A stretch of DNA of 64,000 nucleotides from Candidatus Gastranaerophilales bacterium (GTDB lineage: Bacteria > Cyanobacteriota > Vampirovibrionia > Gastranaerophilales > Gastranaerophilaceae): positions 45,653 through 109,652 of the forward strand of contig CAJULH010000002.1 in NCBI GenBank assembly GCA_910587175.1, in the 5' to 3' direction. Both the position numbers and the translations under genes were made by a program. Under the pieces are notes generated by a model. The model worked only from the letters and a program-made list of their open reading frames with translations, ran no database searches and was not told where the DNA came from. Each line of letters starts with the position of its first letter. Positions within the stretch are counted from its first letter, which is position 1. Of the stretch, positions 25,319-34,185 are shown piece after piece.

Positions 25319-26134
25319 ATGAAAACCATAATGCTTAATAATTTTGAAATAGGAAAAGATAAATTAACCGTTTTCGCAGGTCCTTGCGCCATTGAATCCA
25401 AGGATATTGTTTTTAAAACAGCTGAAAAACTAAAAAAAGTTTGTGAAGATTTAAATATAAACTATATTTTTAAAGCCTCTTATGACAAGGCAAACCGCTC
25501 TTCCATAAAATCTTTCAGAGGTCCCGGACTTGAAGAAGGGTTGAAGATTCTTGCAGCAGTCAAAAAAGAGTTTAATTTGCCGATTGTAACCGATATTCAC
25601 AAAGAAGAAGAGGCAAAACCCGCAGCAGAAGTAGCTGATGTATTGCAAATACCGGCATTTTTATGCCGTCAGACGGATTTGCTTGTAGCGGCAGCAAAGA
25701 CGGAAAAAATAGTAAACATTAAAAAAGGTCAGTTTCTGGCACCCTCCCAAATGAAATCTATCGCACAAAAGGTGATAGATTCAGGAAATGACAAAATTTT
25801 AATAACAGAACGCGGCACAACATTTGGCTACAACAACCTTGTATCTGATATGAGAAGCATAAAGATTATTCAGGATATGGGCTATCCTGTTGTGTTTGAT
25901 GCAACACATTCCGTGCAACTGCCAGGTGGCGCCGGAGAATCATCCTCCGGAGAAAGAGAATTCGCACCATTACTTGCAAAATCTGCAGTTGCAGCAGGCG
26001 CAAAATGTTTATTTTTTGAAATTCATCCTGAACCTGAAAAAGCTCTCTGCGACGGGGCAAATATGATACCCCTGAATGAAGCTTATGATTTATTCAAAAT
26101 TCTGAATGAAATATTCAGGGTTGTAAATAGATAG
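25319..26134 (+). CDS. kdsA: 3-deoxy-8-phosphooctulonate synthase
   Basis: Condenses PEP and arabinose-5-phosphate to KDO-8-phosphate for the LPS core, so the organism is diderm with KDO. 271 aa. TVFAGPCAIES holds Cys at the position that is Cys in metal-dependent enzymes (Aquifex type) and Asn in metal-independent ones (E. coli type); His in DATHSVQLPG, Glu in FFEIHPEPEKA and Asp in LCDGANM complete the metal site. KASYDKANRSS and the GTTFGYNNLVSDMR substrate loops are intact. Hence class II, metal-dependent (inference from residues). Convergent with the DtxR-type gene. Confidence 0.95.
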   Translation: MKTIMLNNFEIGKDKLTVFAGPCAIESKDIVFKTAEKLKKVCEDLNINYIFKASYDKANRSSIKSFRGPGLEEGLKILAAVKKEFNLPIVTDIHKEEEAKPAAEVADVLQIPAFLCRQTDLLVAAAKTEKIVNIKKGQFLAPSQMKSIAQKVIDSGNDKILITERGTTFGYNNLVSDMRSIKIIQDMGYPVVFDATHSVQLPGGAGESSSGEREFAPLLAKSAVAAGAKCLFFEIHPEPEKALCDGANMIPLNEAYDLFKILNEIFRVVNR

Positions 26135-26158
26135 AAAGTTTTGATACGCAGGACATAA

Positions 26159-26222
26159 ACTCACTAAAATAGCGCCCAGTTCCACGCAGGCATAAATGCA
26201 CTACAAACCGCAGGCGCTATTC
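26159..26222. terminator. Possible large-loop hairpin between kdsA and the DtxR-type gene
   Basis: TAGCGCC/GGCGCTA stem spanning a loop of about 37 nt, overlapping the stop of the minus-strand gene; ATTTTAG follows on the minus strand. Weak. Confidence 0.3.
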
Positions 26223-26642
26223 ATACAATTTTGAGATTTTTTCTTTCAATTCAGGGTTTGTTTTGCACAATTCCTGGATAAAAACGGAAAATTTTGTCAT
26301 GCGGTTAAACATGGTTTCAGACATTATATGTTCCATTTTACAGGCATTTTCAATAGCTTCATCTTTTGGCAGATTCAAAATATTTTCTAAAAATTCGCTC
26401 ATGACCTTATGTTTTTGAATGATATCCGCCGCAAGTTTCTCGCCAAGCTTTGTTAAGGTTATTGCAGAATAAGGTTCATAGTTTATAAGTCCTTTGTTTT
26501 TAAGGCTGATAAGGGCTCCTGTAACAGACGCTTTTTTTACATTTAAAATGTTTGAAATATCTGTCACCTTTGCCTCGTTTTTTTTCAATATTTCATTGTA
26601 AATTGCCTCAAGATAATCTTCCAAGCTTTCCGAAAGTTTCAT
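26217..26642 (-). CDS. DtxR/MntR-family metal-dependent repressor
   Basis: 141 aa, which is MntR-sized (no SH3 domain). An N-terminal winged helix (SLEDYLEAIYNEILKKNEAKVTDISNILNVKKASVTGALISLKNKGLI) is followed by the metal-binding dimer domain: GEKLAADIIQKHKVMSEFLENIL and KMEHIMSETMFNRM, with the Glu and His residues expected to bind Mn(II) or Fe(II). It would sense metal and repress uptake genes; none are adjacent. AAGGAAAAGG is the ribosome site. Mn versus Fe cannot be told from sequence. Confidence 0.88.
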   Translation of the reverse strand: MKLSESLEDYLEAIYNEILKKNEAKVTDISNILNVKKASVTGALISLKNKGLINYEPYSAITLTKLGEKLAADIIQKHKVMSEFLENILNLPKDEAIENACKMEHIMSETMFNRMTKFSVFIQELCKTNPELKEKISKLYE

Positions 26643-26701
26643 AAAATCCTTTTCCTTAAATCCTCTTGCCGCTTTGCCAAAAGAGTCGTAACCGTTAAAA
26701 C

Positions 26702-27472
26702 CTAATTTTCATTCACTTTTATTTTACCCTTTACATTTTTGTCTATATTTAGGCTTTCAAACAAACTGTCTAAAAGCTGATTCGGGGTATTTGCACTGTA
26801 AAACTTACCTCTTGTTGCAACAGCAGCACATCTTAGTTGGTTATTTGCCTCTTCATCAAAAATATCAAATGCTATAACATCAATTGAGATATCATCCCTT
26901 GTCCTCATAAGCTCAATTGCATAATCACAGGGGCTTTCATCACAGTTTTCACCGCCATCTGTTAAAAGGACAATATGTTTTTTGCCTTCGATTCCTGCAA
27001 AATCAATATTTACAGCCTGTTTTAGGGAATATGTTATAGGAGTCCATCCGACAGCTTTGGTGTTATACAAAGCACCTAGGATATTATCTGCATTTTGGGT
27101 TCTGAATGGTACAACCATTTTTGATGCCATACACCCCTGAAGATATGTGAAACCGACCTTGTGTCCGTATACACGAAGCCCCGTTTTAACAGAAGGGGGA
27201 ATTTTTGGCAAAATAACTGTTAAAGTTTCAAGTGCCACCTGCATTTTGCTTTTGCCAGCCATTTTTTCATTCATGGAATTTGAATAATCCACAATAAATA
27301 AAATATATGAACCTTCCGAAAACTGCGGAGCATCGGATTTTAATTTTTGGAAAGTATCGGGCGTATAGACACTGTATTCAAAGTTTGACTTTGCAAATGT
27401 TTTGTCAAAAATGGTATAATTTACAAAACAGATAAGAAATGATATAAGAAAAATTATCTTAAGATTATTCAT
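26702..27472 (-). CDS. Exported von Willebrand factor A domain protein
   Basis: 256 aa with an N-terminal signal/anchor (LKIIFLISFLICFVNYTIF). The vWA domain begins at about residue 55: ILFIVDYSNSMN is a complete D-x-S-x-S MIDAS motif, VGWTPITYSL supplies the Thr, and VLLTDGGENCDESPCDYA the Asp. Four cysteines (GCMA, ENCDESPC, QLRCA) could form disulfides in the periplasm. Role: metal-dependent protein binding; partner unknown. Start at 27472; TAGAAT lies 6 nt upstream, again close to the leaderless pattern. Divergent from the nitroreductase gene. Confidence 0.82.
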   Translation of the reverse strand: MNNLKIIFLISFLICFVNYTIFDKTFAKSNFEYSVYTPDTFQKLKSDAPQFSEGSYILFIVDYSNSMNEKMAGKSKMQVALETLTVILPKIPPSVKTGLRVYGHKVGFTYLQGCMASKMVVPFRTQNADNILGALYNTKAVGWTPITYSLKQAVNIDFAGIEGKKHIVLLTDGGENCDESPCDYAIELMRTRDDISIDVIAFDIFDEEANNQLRCAAVATRGKFYSANTPNQLLDSLFESLNIDKNVKGKIKVNEN

Positions 27473-27502
27473 AAAACTATTCTACTATAAAGGAGTGTAC
27501 TT

Positions 27503-28132
27503 ATGGAAATATTTGAATGTATTGATACAAGAAAAACTATCAGAAAATATTCTGACTATATACCGACAGATGATGAAATCAAAAGGATAATAAATTCCGC
27601 CCGCCTGGCACCTGCTGCAATGAATACACAAAACTGGAAGTTTTTGGCAATTTATAACAATGATATTAAAAAACAGATGGCTGATGCCATTTTAAGAAAA
27701 TATGATGAAATAGTTTCAAGAATCAAAGATGAGACAAAAGAAGGCGTTTTAAGATATAAAGGACATTCCACATTCTTTGAAAATGCACCGGTTGTAATAG
27801 CTTGTATCGAAACACAAGCTGCATCTTTTATGGGAGGCGTTTTAGAAGAAGCAAATTATGCAAAGGAAGAAATTTCAAAAATGCGACCGGATTCTTACCT
27901 TTTAAGTATGGGCGGGGCTGTTGAAAATATGGCACTTTCAGCTACAGCACTCGGGCTTTCAAGCTGTTGGATGGTAGCACCTTTGCTTGCAAGCGAAGAA
28001 TTCAAAAAGATTTTGAATCTGAAAGATGATGATAAAGTTGTAACCCTTTTAACAATCGGAAAACCATACGCAGACAACCCGAACAGAGCACCTAAGAAAG
28101 CGCTGGAAGAGGTTATGAAGATAATAAAATAA
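27503..28132 (+). CDS. Nitroreductase-family FMN oxidoreductase
   Basis: 209 aa. ECIDTRKTIRKYSDYIPTDDEI is the FMN-binding R-(K/R)-S-x-R-x-(F/Y) start of the family, PAAMNTQNWKFLA the second FMN loop and MALSATALGLSSCWMVAP the dimer helix with the GLSSCW motif. It would reduce nitro groups, quinones or flavins with NAD(P)H. TATAAAGGAGTG provides a good ribosome site. Natural substrate unknown. Confidence 0.88.
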   Translation: MEIFECIDTRKTIRKYSDYIPTDDEIKRIINSARLAPAAMNTQNWKFLAIYNNDIKKQMADAILRKYDEIVSRIKDETKEGVLRYKGHSTFFENAPVVIACIETQAASFMGGVLEEANYAKEEISKMRPDSYLLSMGGAVENMALSATALGLSSCWMVAPLLASEEFKKILNLKDDDKVVTLLTIGKPYADNPNRAPKKALEEVMKIIK

Positions 28133-28150
28133 CCTTGTAAGAAGGTTTTT
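28131..28150 (+). terminator. Terminator of the nitroreductase gene
   Basis: AACCTT/AAGGTT stem with loop GTAAG and TTTTTG, overlapping the stop codon. Confidence 0.7.
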
Positions 28151-28176
28151 GTATATTTAATTTAATATTGCACTTT

Positions 28177-28215
28177 AAAAGCGCTTGTGGTATTTTTATT
28201 TACCCGGGCGCTTTT
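28177..28215 (+). terminator. Second hairpin in the intergenic region
   Basis: AAAAGCGC/GCGCTTTT stem with a 23-base loop. It can act in either direction. Confidence 0.45.
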
Positions 28216-28288
28216 AATATCTTAAAGCCGCACCAAAACCCAAAAAGGCACCGGCACACTTTAACAACATATCAAAAGGAATACATCT

Positions 28289-28855
28289 ATGCGCATAGAT
28301 TCAATAAGCTGTAACAACAAAATTTTTGCTGCAAAAAAATATTCTAAAGAAAAGCAAAAAACAGTTATAAAACCTTTAAAAGAAGATACTGCTGCATTTA
28401 AGGGCAAAAAGAAAGAAAAGCCAACAATAATGCCAAAACCCGTATATTCATTCTTATTAAATATGGGTCAAAAAAGAGCAAAAGAACTTGAGCTTCAGGC
28501 AAAAAACATTCAGAAAGATGCAGTTGAAATATTTAGATATTCATACCCCGGAAACAGCATTAAGGATGCAACACAAATAATCTCGGATGGCGTTGATATG
28601 GACAATAAAATACACAAAACAGCCAGAAAATACATATATTCCGGGGGTAAAATTTCAAAAGTAATGATTGATGCAGCAGAAGATTCAGACACCGGCAAGA
28701 TAAGTGCAAAGCAAATATTTAAATTTAAAAACGAGAAATTATTCTCGGTTTGTGAAAATGTTGTAATAGAGCCTGATGGTACAATAGATTTTCAAAGAAA
28801 ATATAAAACAGACTCAAATGGCAAATTACAGTGTGTTTATAACAAAATTTTATAA
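28289..28855 (+). CDS. Unknown lineage-type protein with FKG leader
   Basis: Not recognised. 188 aa, basic. DTAAFKGKKKEKP (FKG at 37-39) is the same leader-like motif as NVVQFKGADD at 18476 and VSFTGKKPP at 59813, each after a poorly conserved N-terminus of 8-36 aa. The rest has a helix (MGQKRAKELELQAKNIQKDAVEIF) and a set of strands (AKQIFKFKNEKLFSVCENVVIEPDGTIDFQRKYKTDSNGKLQCVYNKIL) that reads like one or two beta-hairpin repeats recording text-like YD patterns. No signal peptide. GGAATACATCT is a moderate ribosome site. Confidence 0.55.
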   Translation: MRIDSISCNNKIFAAKKYSKEKQKTVIKPLKEDTAAFKGKKKEKPTIMPKPVYSFLLNMGQKRAKELELQAKNIQKDAVEIFRYSYPGNSIKDATQIISDGVDMDNKIHKTARKYIYSGGKISKVMIDAAEDSDTGKISAKQIFKFKNEKLFSVCENVVIEPDGTIDFQRKYKTDSNGKLQCVYNKIL

Positions 28856-28912
28856 GTTTGATTTTATAAGTTTGTTATAAACAGAAATGCTGCAAAACAA
28901 GAAACATACATA

Positions 28913-28940
28913 CAAAAAGAGGCAGGAAATTATTCCCGCC
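28913..28940 (-). terminator. Terminator of the 53-aa gene
   Basis: Minus strand GGCGGGAA/TTCCTGCC (one G-U pair), loop TAAT, then TCTTTTTG. Confidence 0.65.
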
Positions 28941-28971
28941 TATGCTGAATTAAACTAAATTTTTAAATCTT

Positions 28972-29133
28972 TTACATCAGACCTAACATTTTTTTGTACC
29001 AGCTAAATGTTTCAAGCTCAATTCCATTGAATGTGGTCTTCAAACATTGTTTTTTTAGATAACTTCGAAATTCATCGTTGAATTTTGATTTGATGGGCGA
29101 TTTAACTTTGAGCTTTTCTGCCAGAGTAGTCAT
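28972..29133 (-). CDS. Small unknown protein, 53 aa
   Basis: Not recognised. Basic, helical: TTLAEKLKVKSPIKSKFNDEF and so on, with no membrane segment. GGGAGGTG lies 5 nt before the ATG at 29133, the strongest ribosome site nearby, and a -10 TATAAT with TTTATA 17 nt upstream precedes it on the minus strand; it also has its own terminator. So this is a real, probably well-expressed, single-gene unit. Confidence 0.6.
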   Translation of the reverse strand: MTTLAEKLKVKSPIKSKFNDEFRSYLKKQCLKTTFNGIELETFSWYKKMLGLM

Positions 29134-29163
29134 GTTTAGCACCTCCCGTTTTTGAACACACAC

Positions 29164-29346
29164 TGCACACTTTTTTAACTAACAACATAATTTATTATAG
29201 CATATTTATATGATTTTATAAAGTTTGTGAAGTATATTTTTTGCCATAAAAGGGCATCAAAAGGTACCCATTTGTGTAAATTTTTGTAACAATTTGGAAA
29301 TAGTCGTTATTTAATTTTACAGTCTGCATAAATTTTTCCCCGGTTT
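29164..29346. other. Intergenic region
   Basis: Promoter of the 53-aa gene (TATAAT on the minus strand at about 29196-29201). Nothing else seen. Confidence 0.3.
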
Positions 29347-29886
29347 TTAAATATTTTTTCCCATATTGTAAGCTTCATCAAGCAAATCTTTACGCTGGTT
29401 TACATCGTTAGCACCTTCAAGACCGGCTCCTTCAATACAACCGCAAAGTTTTACTCCGCTAAAGCATGATATCCAGCCCCTGACACCGTTTAATACGGTT
29501 TGTGCAACGCCTTTTGAACTATCTGCAGCAGTTGCAATAACATAAACCTCCTTAAAACGGTAACTTGCAGAAAAGAGACTGTTTGCCCTGTCTATCATTG
29601 TTTTCATCTGTCCTGCCATTTCATAATAATAAACAGGGGTCGCCCAAACTATAACGTCAGCATCTTTCATCTTTTCTGTCACAGCATTTGCATCATCATC
29701 TATTACGCATTTGCCAATTTTTTGACAGGCAAGACAACCTTTGCAAAATTTAATATCTTTATCTTTTAAAGAAATAAAATCAACACTATGACCCGCTTCT
29801 TTTGCTCCGCGCTCCATTTGATACGCTAAAATCTCGGAATTAGCATTATTTCTAAGGCTTGTTGAGATTATCAAAACTTTTTTCAT
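29347..29886 (-). CDS. Flavodoxin-fold NAD(P)H-dependent FMN oxidoreductase
   Basis: 179 aa. KKVLIISTSLRNNANSEIL is the FMN phosphate loop of the flavodoxin_2/iron-sulfur flavoprotein group; FCKGCLACQKIGKCVIDDD has the compact Cys motif C-x2-C-x2-C-x4-C found in Isf-like proteins, and ATPVYYYEMAGQMKTMIDRA is the second FMN loop. Electron transfer or quinone reduction is likely. GAGGGGCAG precedes the ATG at 29886; the longer frame upstream crosses the promoter. A 14-bp palindrome overlaps its -10, so it is probably regulated. Confidence 0.85.
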   Translation of the reverse strand: MKKVLIISTSLRNNANSEILAYQMERGAKEAGHSVDFISLKDKDIKFCKGCLACQKIGKCVIDDDANAVTEKMKDADVIVWATPVYYYEMAGQMKTMIDRANSLFSASYRFKEVYVIATAADSSKGVAQTVLNGVRGWISCFSGVKLCGCIEGAGLEGANDVNQRKDLLDEAYNMGKNI

Positions 29887-29907
29887 ATCTGCCCCTCTTA
29901 TTTTTTC

Positions 29908-29937
29908 TTGTATATATACAATACAATTTTGAGTCAA
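29908..29937 (-). promoter_or_regulatory. Promoter with overlapping palindromic operator
   Basis: Minus strand: TTGACT (29932-29937), 17-nt spacer, TATACA (29909-29914). The perfect palindrome TTGTATATATACAA covers 29908-29921, over the -10 box. Confidence 0.55.
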
Positions 29938-30112
29938 CTCCAAGTCAAGTATTTTGGATAAATGTATGTATATCAAGAGTTTTAGCCTCAGGAATACAGT
30001 TTTGTTTACGGTCTGTAATTTAATAACTAAGCTATTGCTCCAAGTTTCCATTACAATATATTTCAGCAAAAATTCCTATTCTTGAGATTTTGGTTTCATT
30101 ACATAAGCCTTT

Positions 30113-30874
30113 TTATGACATATTCTTTACGTCATACGCCATTTGAGAACCCGCATGATTTTTTGAGGAAACGTTTAAAAAACCATATTTTTCAGAAATT
30201 CTTCTCTTTAATGCCTTTTTTTCAGGATCAAAATCAAAAAACAGCTTATCATAGAGATTTACACCCTCAAAATAAAGCGGGGACTTCTGGTCTTTAAAAA
30301 TGTCAGGGTATGCACCCTTATAATATTGATGTGCCAATACATTCAAAGCAAGGCAATCTATTTCTTCCTGAATTGAATTATCGGAATCTTCATCTTTTGC
30401 ATGTCCTGCCTCATGGAACATGGCTTCCGATATTGCCAGTATATCAGGGAAGGATGCTAAATCCTTATAGTTTGAATTAATTAGTACGGCAGGATTGGCT
30501 TGTGTAGTATCAAGACAGGCATGAACATTCGGGTTTGAAAATTCAGCGTACATAACATCTATATTTTTACTTTTTAAATAATCTACAGCCTCGCTGCCGT
30601 TTTTAAAAGGAAGACTTACGCCAAGATTCTGCATATAGATAATATCATTTGCAGAAAACCTCACCTTGGAAAGTTCATCCAGCGCCTTTGATATCGTACC
30701 TTCCTGGGCTTTTGTGGTTTGAACAGGATTAACATATATTCCGGTACGGCTATCTGCAGAAAAATTTCCTGTCTCTTTGGAAGATGCATCTTTTTTAGCA
30801 TTTTCCGATGTTTTCTTATCAGGCTTTGACCAGAATTTACCGTATGACAAGCTGTTCAGGCAGTTTACTCTCAT
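30113..30874 (-). CDS. Putative zinc metalloprotease-like protein (HEAGH), lineage-type
   Basis: 253 aa, no signal peptide. EAMFHEAGHAKDEDSDNSIQ holds an H-E-x-x-H zinc site, and EEIDCLALN 20 residues later offers the third Glu, as in gluzincins. The region before it (LDTTQANPAVLINSNY) has the usual strand over the active site. The N-terminal 60 aa is Lys/Ser rich. I start at the ATG at 30874 (Met 19 of the long frame). Similar in site but not in sequence to the two HEMGH proteins at 57-60 kb. Substrate unknown. Confidence 0.55.
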   Translation of the reverse strand: MRVNCLNSLSYGKFWSKPDKKTSENAKKDASSKETGNFSADSRTGIYVNPVQTTKAQEGTISKALDELSKVRFSANDIIYMQNLGVSLPFKNGSEAVDYLKSKNIDVMYAEFSNPNVHACLDTTQANPAVLINSNYKDLASFPDILAISEAMFHEAGHAKDEDSDNSIQEEIDCLALNVLAHQYYKGAYPDIFKDQKSPLYFEGVNLYDKLFFDFDPEKKALKRRISEKYGFLNVSSKNHAGSQMAYDVKNMS

Positions 30875-30975
30875 CTGACACCAAACTTTACCAACACAAA
30901 AATATACCTTTATTTTACAATATAACACCTGAAAATAAAAATGTTTGCGTTTTATGTCAGAAAATTATGGTAAAA

Positions 30976-31001
30976 TGTCCGGCAGAATTAACCACCGGAC
31001 A
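30976..31001 (-). terminator. Terminator of the 996-aa gene
   Basis: TGTCCGG/CCGGACA with a 12-base loop; ATTTTACC follows on the minus strand. Confidence 0.55.
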
Positions 31002-31017
31002 TATATATACTGATTTT

Positions 31018-34008
31018 TTATTCTTCAACTTCAATTTCGATTAAATCCTGCAATTCTTCAGGAGTGTATGTGGTTTCAGGATTTTCTTCGATAATTTCTT
31101 CAACAGCCTCTTCTACAGCTTCTTCTGCGGGTTTTTCTGCTTCAGGTTCTTCCGCAGGAATTTCACCTTGTGTTTCTTCTGCTAAATCAACCTGGTTTTC
31201 GCCCTGTACACTGCCTTCGACACCCTCTTCAGCGGGCTCTTCCGCGCTGTCTGCAGGAATCGTGCCGTCTGTAAACGTGTTATCAGGCGTACCTTCGGGA
31301 ATTTCACCTGCTGCACCATCCGCAGCACCCGTATTGCCGGCACCGACGTCACCTTCAGGTATGCCTTCGCCATCTGCTTCGCCAGCTTCTCCTGTTCCAC
31401 CAGCTTCACCTGCACCTTCCAGTATACCTGAAACATTTTCCGGGTCTGCACCTTCAATGGTTTCGGCACCTTCTTGTGAACCTGGTATTACAGAAGTGCT
31501 ACCCTCTGTGCCTTCAACCCCTTCAGCAGCGCCAGCTTCAGGACCTGATTCACCGCCTAATACCAGAACACCCTCTGTGCCTTCAGGAATTTCACCTGTT
31601 GCACCATTATCCGGACTGCCTTCTGCAGCAGAAGAATCGCCTGCAAGTATAAGATTAGCTGCGTCCTCTTCAGCGGGCTCGCCATTTTCAAATTCTTCGG
31701 GGCTATATGCAGGTACACCATCATTAGGAGCAGCAGGAATTATCATTGGTGTATAGGCATCAAGCTCTGCAAGGGTGTTATTGTTCTTACCATTGTTTTC
31801 TTTTTCGGCAAGACGTCTTGCTGCCTCTTCTTCCTGTTTACGGACTTCTTCAAGTCTAAGTTCGGAAGATTTTGCGGTTAAATCGATTGCAAGCTGCTGC
31901 AGGGCTGATGTATCAACATTTGGATTTGCCATATTTGCAATTTCAAGGTTTATTGAATTTGCAAGATTATTTGCTTCATCGCTTGTTGCAACAGCATTTG
32001 CCTGGGCAGTATATGACATTGTTTTTTCATCTGCAATACTTTGAATTTTTTGCTGCATTTGAACATTTATAGCATTTACGCCTGTAGAATCCACTTCGTA
32101 TGAAGATATTGAATCCAAATATTGGGCTGCTTCTGCCTGGATTGAAGACAATTCCTGAATAGAATCGGTGCTTTGTATCTTTGAAGAAAATTCCTGAACT
32201 TTTTCGTCAACAATTTTTTGCTCATCTGCCCTGATTTGAAGCAACTTTTCGTCTACTTTGCCCATATCAAGTGTGGATGAAACAGATTTATACGTGTCAT
32301 ACTGAGCTCCAACTTCATCGTACAAAGCTTCAAGCTCTTCTAAAGATTTTCCTGAAGTTGTAATGGAATTGGCATAATCATCCAAAAGCGTCTGTTGCTG
32401 TTCTCTGATATCAGCCAATACTGTATCAAATTCACTCAAATCAAGGTCTAAATTTTCCTGATAGCTTTTGAACAATTCTAAATCAGAACTTGTAAGGTTG
32501 TATAAATCTTCCAATTCTTCAATAGTTTTGCCTGAAATATCAATTCCTTTTAAATATTCATCAATATCATTTTGTGCCTTTTCTTTGGCTTCAGCCTGCA
32601 CTTTTTCGTAATCTTCCGTATTGACATCGTACTTGCCGTCTGCTGCCGCACCATCTACTCCGGTTTTATTTTCACCTGCAGCATCAAGTGCGCCTGAATA
32701 TCCATCCATACCTGACGTATATGAACCACCGCCTGATGAACCGCCTGTGTACATGCCGTCTGAAATAGATGATACGTCGTTATTAACATCTTCCTGATTC
32801 TTTTCTTTAATAAACTGGATTAAATCCTGAAGAGGCTTAAGATTTATATCAGCAGTTGCCTGATTGCTTTCAAGCGCGCTGATTAAGGCTGTAATGTCAT
32901 CAGCGGATGCAATGTAGCTTCCTGTGTCATCAACAACATTACCGCTTGATTCTATGGCATTTTTTGTATGCTCAACAAATTTTTCAACATATTCATCTGC
33001 GTATTTTGTCTTTTCATCGCCGGAGCCAAGCTTATCAAGCAAATCCTGACCTTTAAACTCAATTCCGTATTTTTCACAAAGCTCTGCCCACTGTTCCATT
33101 TGGGCTTGATATTCTACGATTGATGCAATATTATTTGCAACATCATCAACACTTTTTATCTTGTCAAAACCGCCGTCTATTTTGTTAATTTCGCGTTCCG
33201 CTTCTTTTGCTATATCTTCTGTGATTTCACCGATTTCTTTTTGCGCATATTCTTTCTTTGAAATACAATCGTCCATTGTCTGCTGCATTTGCTCTTTGAA
33301 TTCGTCTATTTCTTTTTGTTTTGCATAATTGTATATACCAACACCAAGAGCAGCAAGACCACAAACACCGGCTACAATCCACCCGGCAACCGGAACAGAA
33401 ACACTAACACCTGCTATGGTGGCAAGAGTACCTGTTATGCCCATAGCTGCAGCGGTACCTGCTGCTGTGGCAGCAGACAAACCTCCAATTGCAAGGTATG
33501 CCTGATATTCTTCCGGCACAAGACTTCCAAAACCGCTTTGCTGGCTGATACCATCCAATGCTGCCATATTAAATGTAAGCTCCTGCATATAAGCATCAAT
33601 CGTTTCAGGGTCTTTACTTGAAAGGGCACTGTCTATGCTGCTCATAATAGAATTTAGGTTATTTGCAATCTGGTTATAATATTGGGCTATATCCTCAAGT
33701 TTGCTGTCTGCTGATAATTTTGAAGCACCACTAAGACCGTTATTCACAAGCCAGTTGTTATAATCAAAAATATCTACTTCGGTTTTGCCTGCATCACCGT
33801 CATCTTCAGAACCTTCATCAAAAACAACAAGGTCGTTTTCATCCGTTGAAACCACACTTGTACCATACCGGCGCTGGTAATCTATAATCAGCTGTTTTTG
33901 CGCATCGATATCACCGCTTAGCTTTCTTACCTCATCATATTTAGCCTTATCGGAAAAATAATAGGTTTGTCCTGCTATTGTAACGCTTCCAACGCTCCCG
34001 TTGCTCAT
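31018..34008 (-). CDS. Giant coiled-coil protein with glycine/acidic low-complexity tail
   Basis: Not recognised. 996 aa. In order: an N-terminal 90 aa, a helical region, a hydrophobic hairpin at about 170-225 (LAIGGLSAATAAGTAAAMG; VPVAGWIVAGVCGLAALGVG), long coiled coils at 230-390 and 470-730 with a repeated 70-80 aa unit that starts (I/D)ISGKTIEELEDLY or ITTSGKSLEELEALY, and then from about 750 a 240-aa Gly/Ala/Pro/Glu tail with many E-G-x-E-G, G-A-G-E and P-E-G-T units, ending in IIEENPETTYTPEELQDLIEIEVEE. No signal peptide. The glycine hairpin resembles pore-forming or membrane-inserting segments. AGGAAGGTATAGAACT precedes the ATG. Possibly a surface or secreted protein using a non-Sec path. 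Confidence 0.6.
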   Translation of the reverse strand: MSNGSVGSVTIAGQTYYFSDKAKYDEVRKLSGDIDAQKQLIIDYQRRYGTSVVSTDENDLVVFDEGSEDDGDAGKTEVDIFDYNNWLVNNGLSGASKLSADSKLEDIAQYYNQIANNLNSIMSSIDSALSSKDPETIDAYMQELTFNMAALDGISQQSGFGSLVPEEYQAYLAIGGLSAATAAGTAAAMGITGTLATIAGVSVSVPVAGWIVAGVCGLAALGVGIYNYAKQKEIDEFKEQMQQTMDDCISKKEYAQKEIGEITEDIAKEAEREINKIDGGFDKIKSVDDVANNIASIVEYQAQMEQWAELCEKYGIEFKGQDLLDKLGSGDEKTKYADEYVEKFVEHTKNAIESSGNVVDDTGSYIASADDITALISALESNQATADINLKPLQDLIQFIKEKNQEDVNNDVSSISDGMYTGGSSGGGSYTSGMDGYSGALDAAGENKTGVDGAAADGKYDVNTEDYEKVQAEAKEKAQNDIDEYLKGIDISGKTIEELEDLYNLTSSDLELFKSYQENLDLDLSEFDTVLADIREQQQTLLDDYANSITTSGKSLEELEALYDEVGAQYDTYKSVSSTLDMGKVDEKLLQIRADEQKIVDEKVQEFSSKIQSTDSIQELSSIQAEAAQYLDSISSYEVDSTGVNAINVQMQQKIQSIADEKTMSYTAQANAVATSDEANNLANSINLEIANMANPNVDTSALQQLAIDLTAKSSELRLEEVRKQEEEAARRLAEKENNGKNNNTLAELDAYTPMIIPAAPNDGVPAYSPEEFENGEPAEEDAANLILAGDSSAAEGSPDNGATGEIPEGTEGVLVLGGESGPEAGAAEGVEGTEGSTSVIPGSQEGAETIEGADPENVSGILEGAGEAGGTGEAGEADGEGIPEGDVGAGNTGAADGAAGEIPEGTPDNTFTDGTIPADSAEEPAEEGVEGSVQGENQVDLAEETQGEIPAEEPEAEKPAEEAVEEAVEEIIEENPETTYTPEELQDLIEIEVEE

Positions 34009-34166
34009 AGTTCTATACCTTCCTATTGGTTAGCCACACTTTTTCTACATGTTTCATCGGTGCTTTTTCCTGTAAACTTTACCGTTTTTGGAATTTTGTA
34101 AACATTTTGTTACAATTTCCGGTAAATAAAAACAAAAATTTTTGTTTTACGAACGTTTATGTATTG

Positions 34167-34172
34167 TATAAT
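34167..34172 (+). promoter_or_regulatory. -10 element of the GntR-repeat gene
   Basis: TATAAT inside the upstream part of the longest frame; it supports the start at 34186, 13 nt downstream. Confidence 0.45.
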
Positions 34173-34185
34173 TAAAAAAACAAGC

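Noticed and set aside
31064-31756. 230-codon plus-strand Ser/Pro/Ala-rich frame
   Set aside because: Antisense mirror of the Gly/Glu repeats of the 996-aa protein; no start signals.
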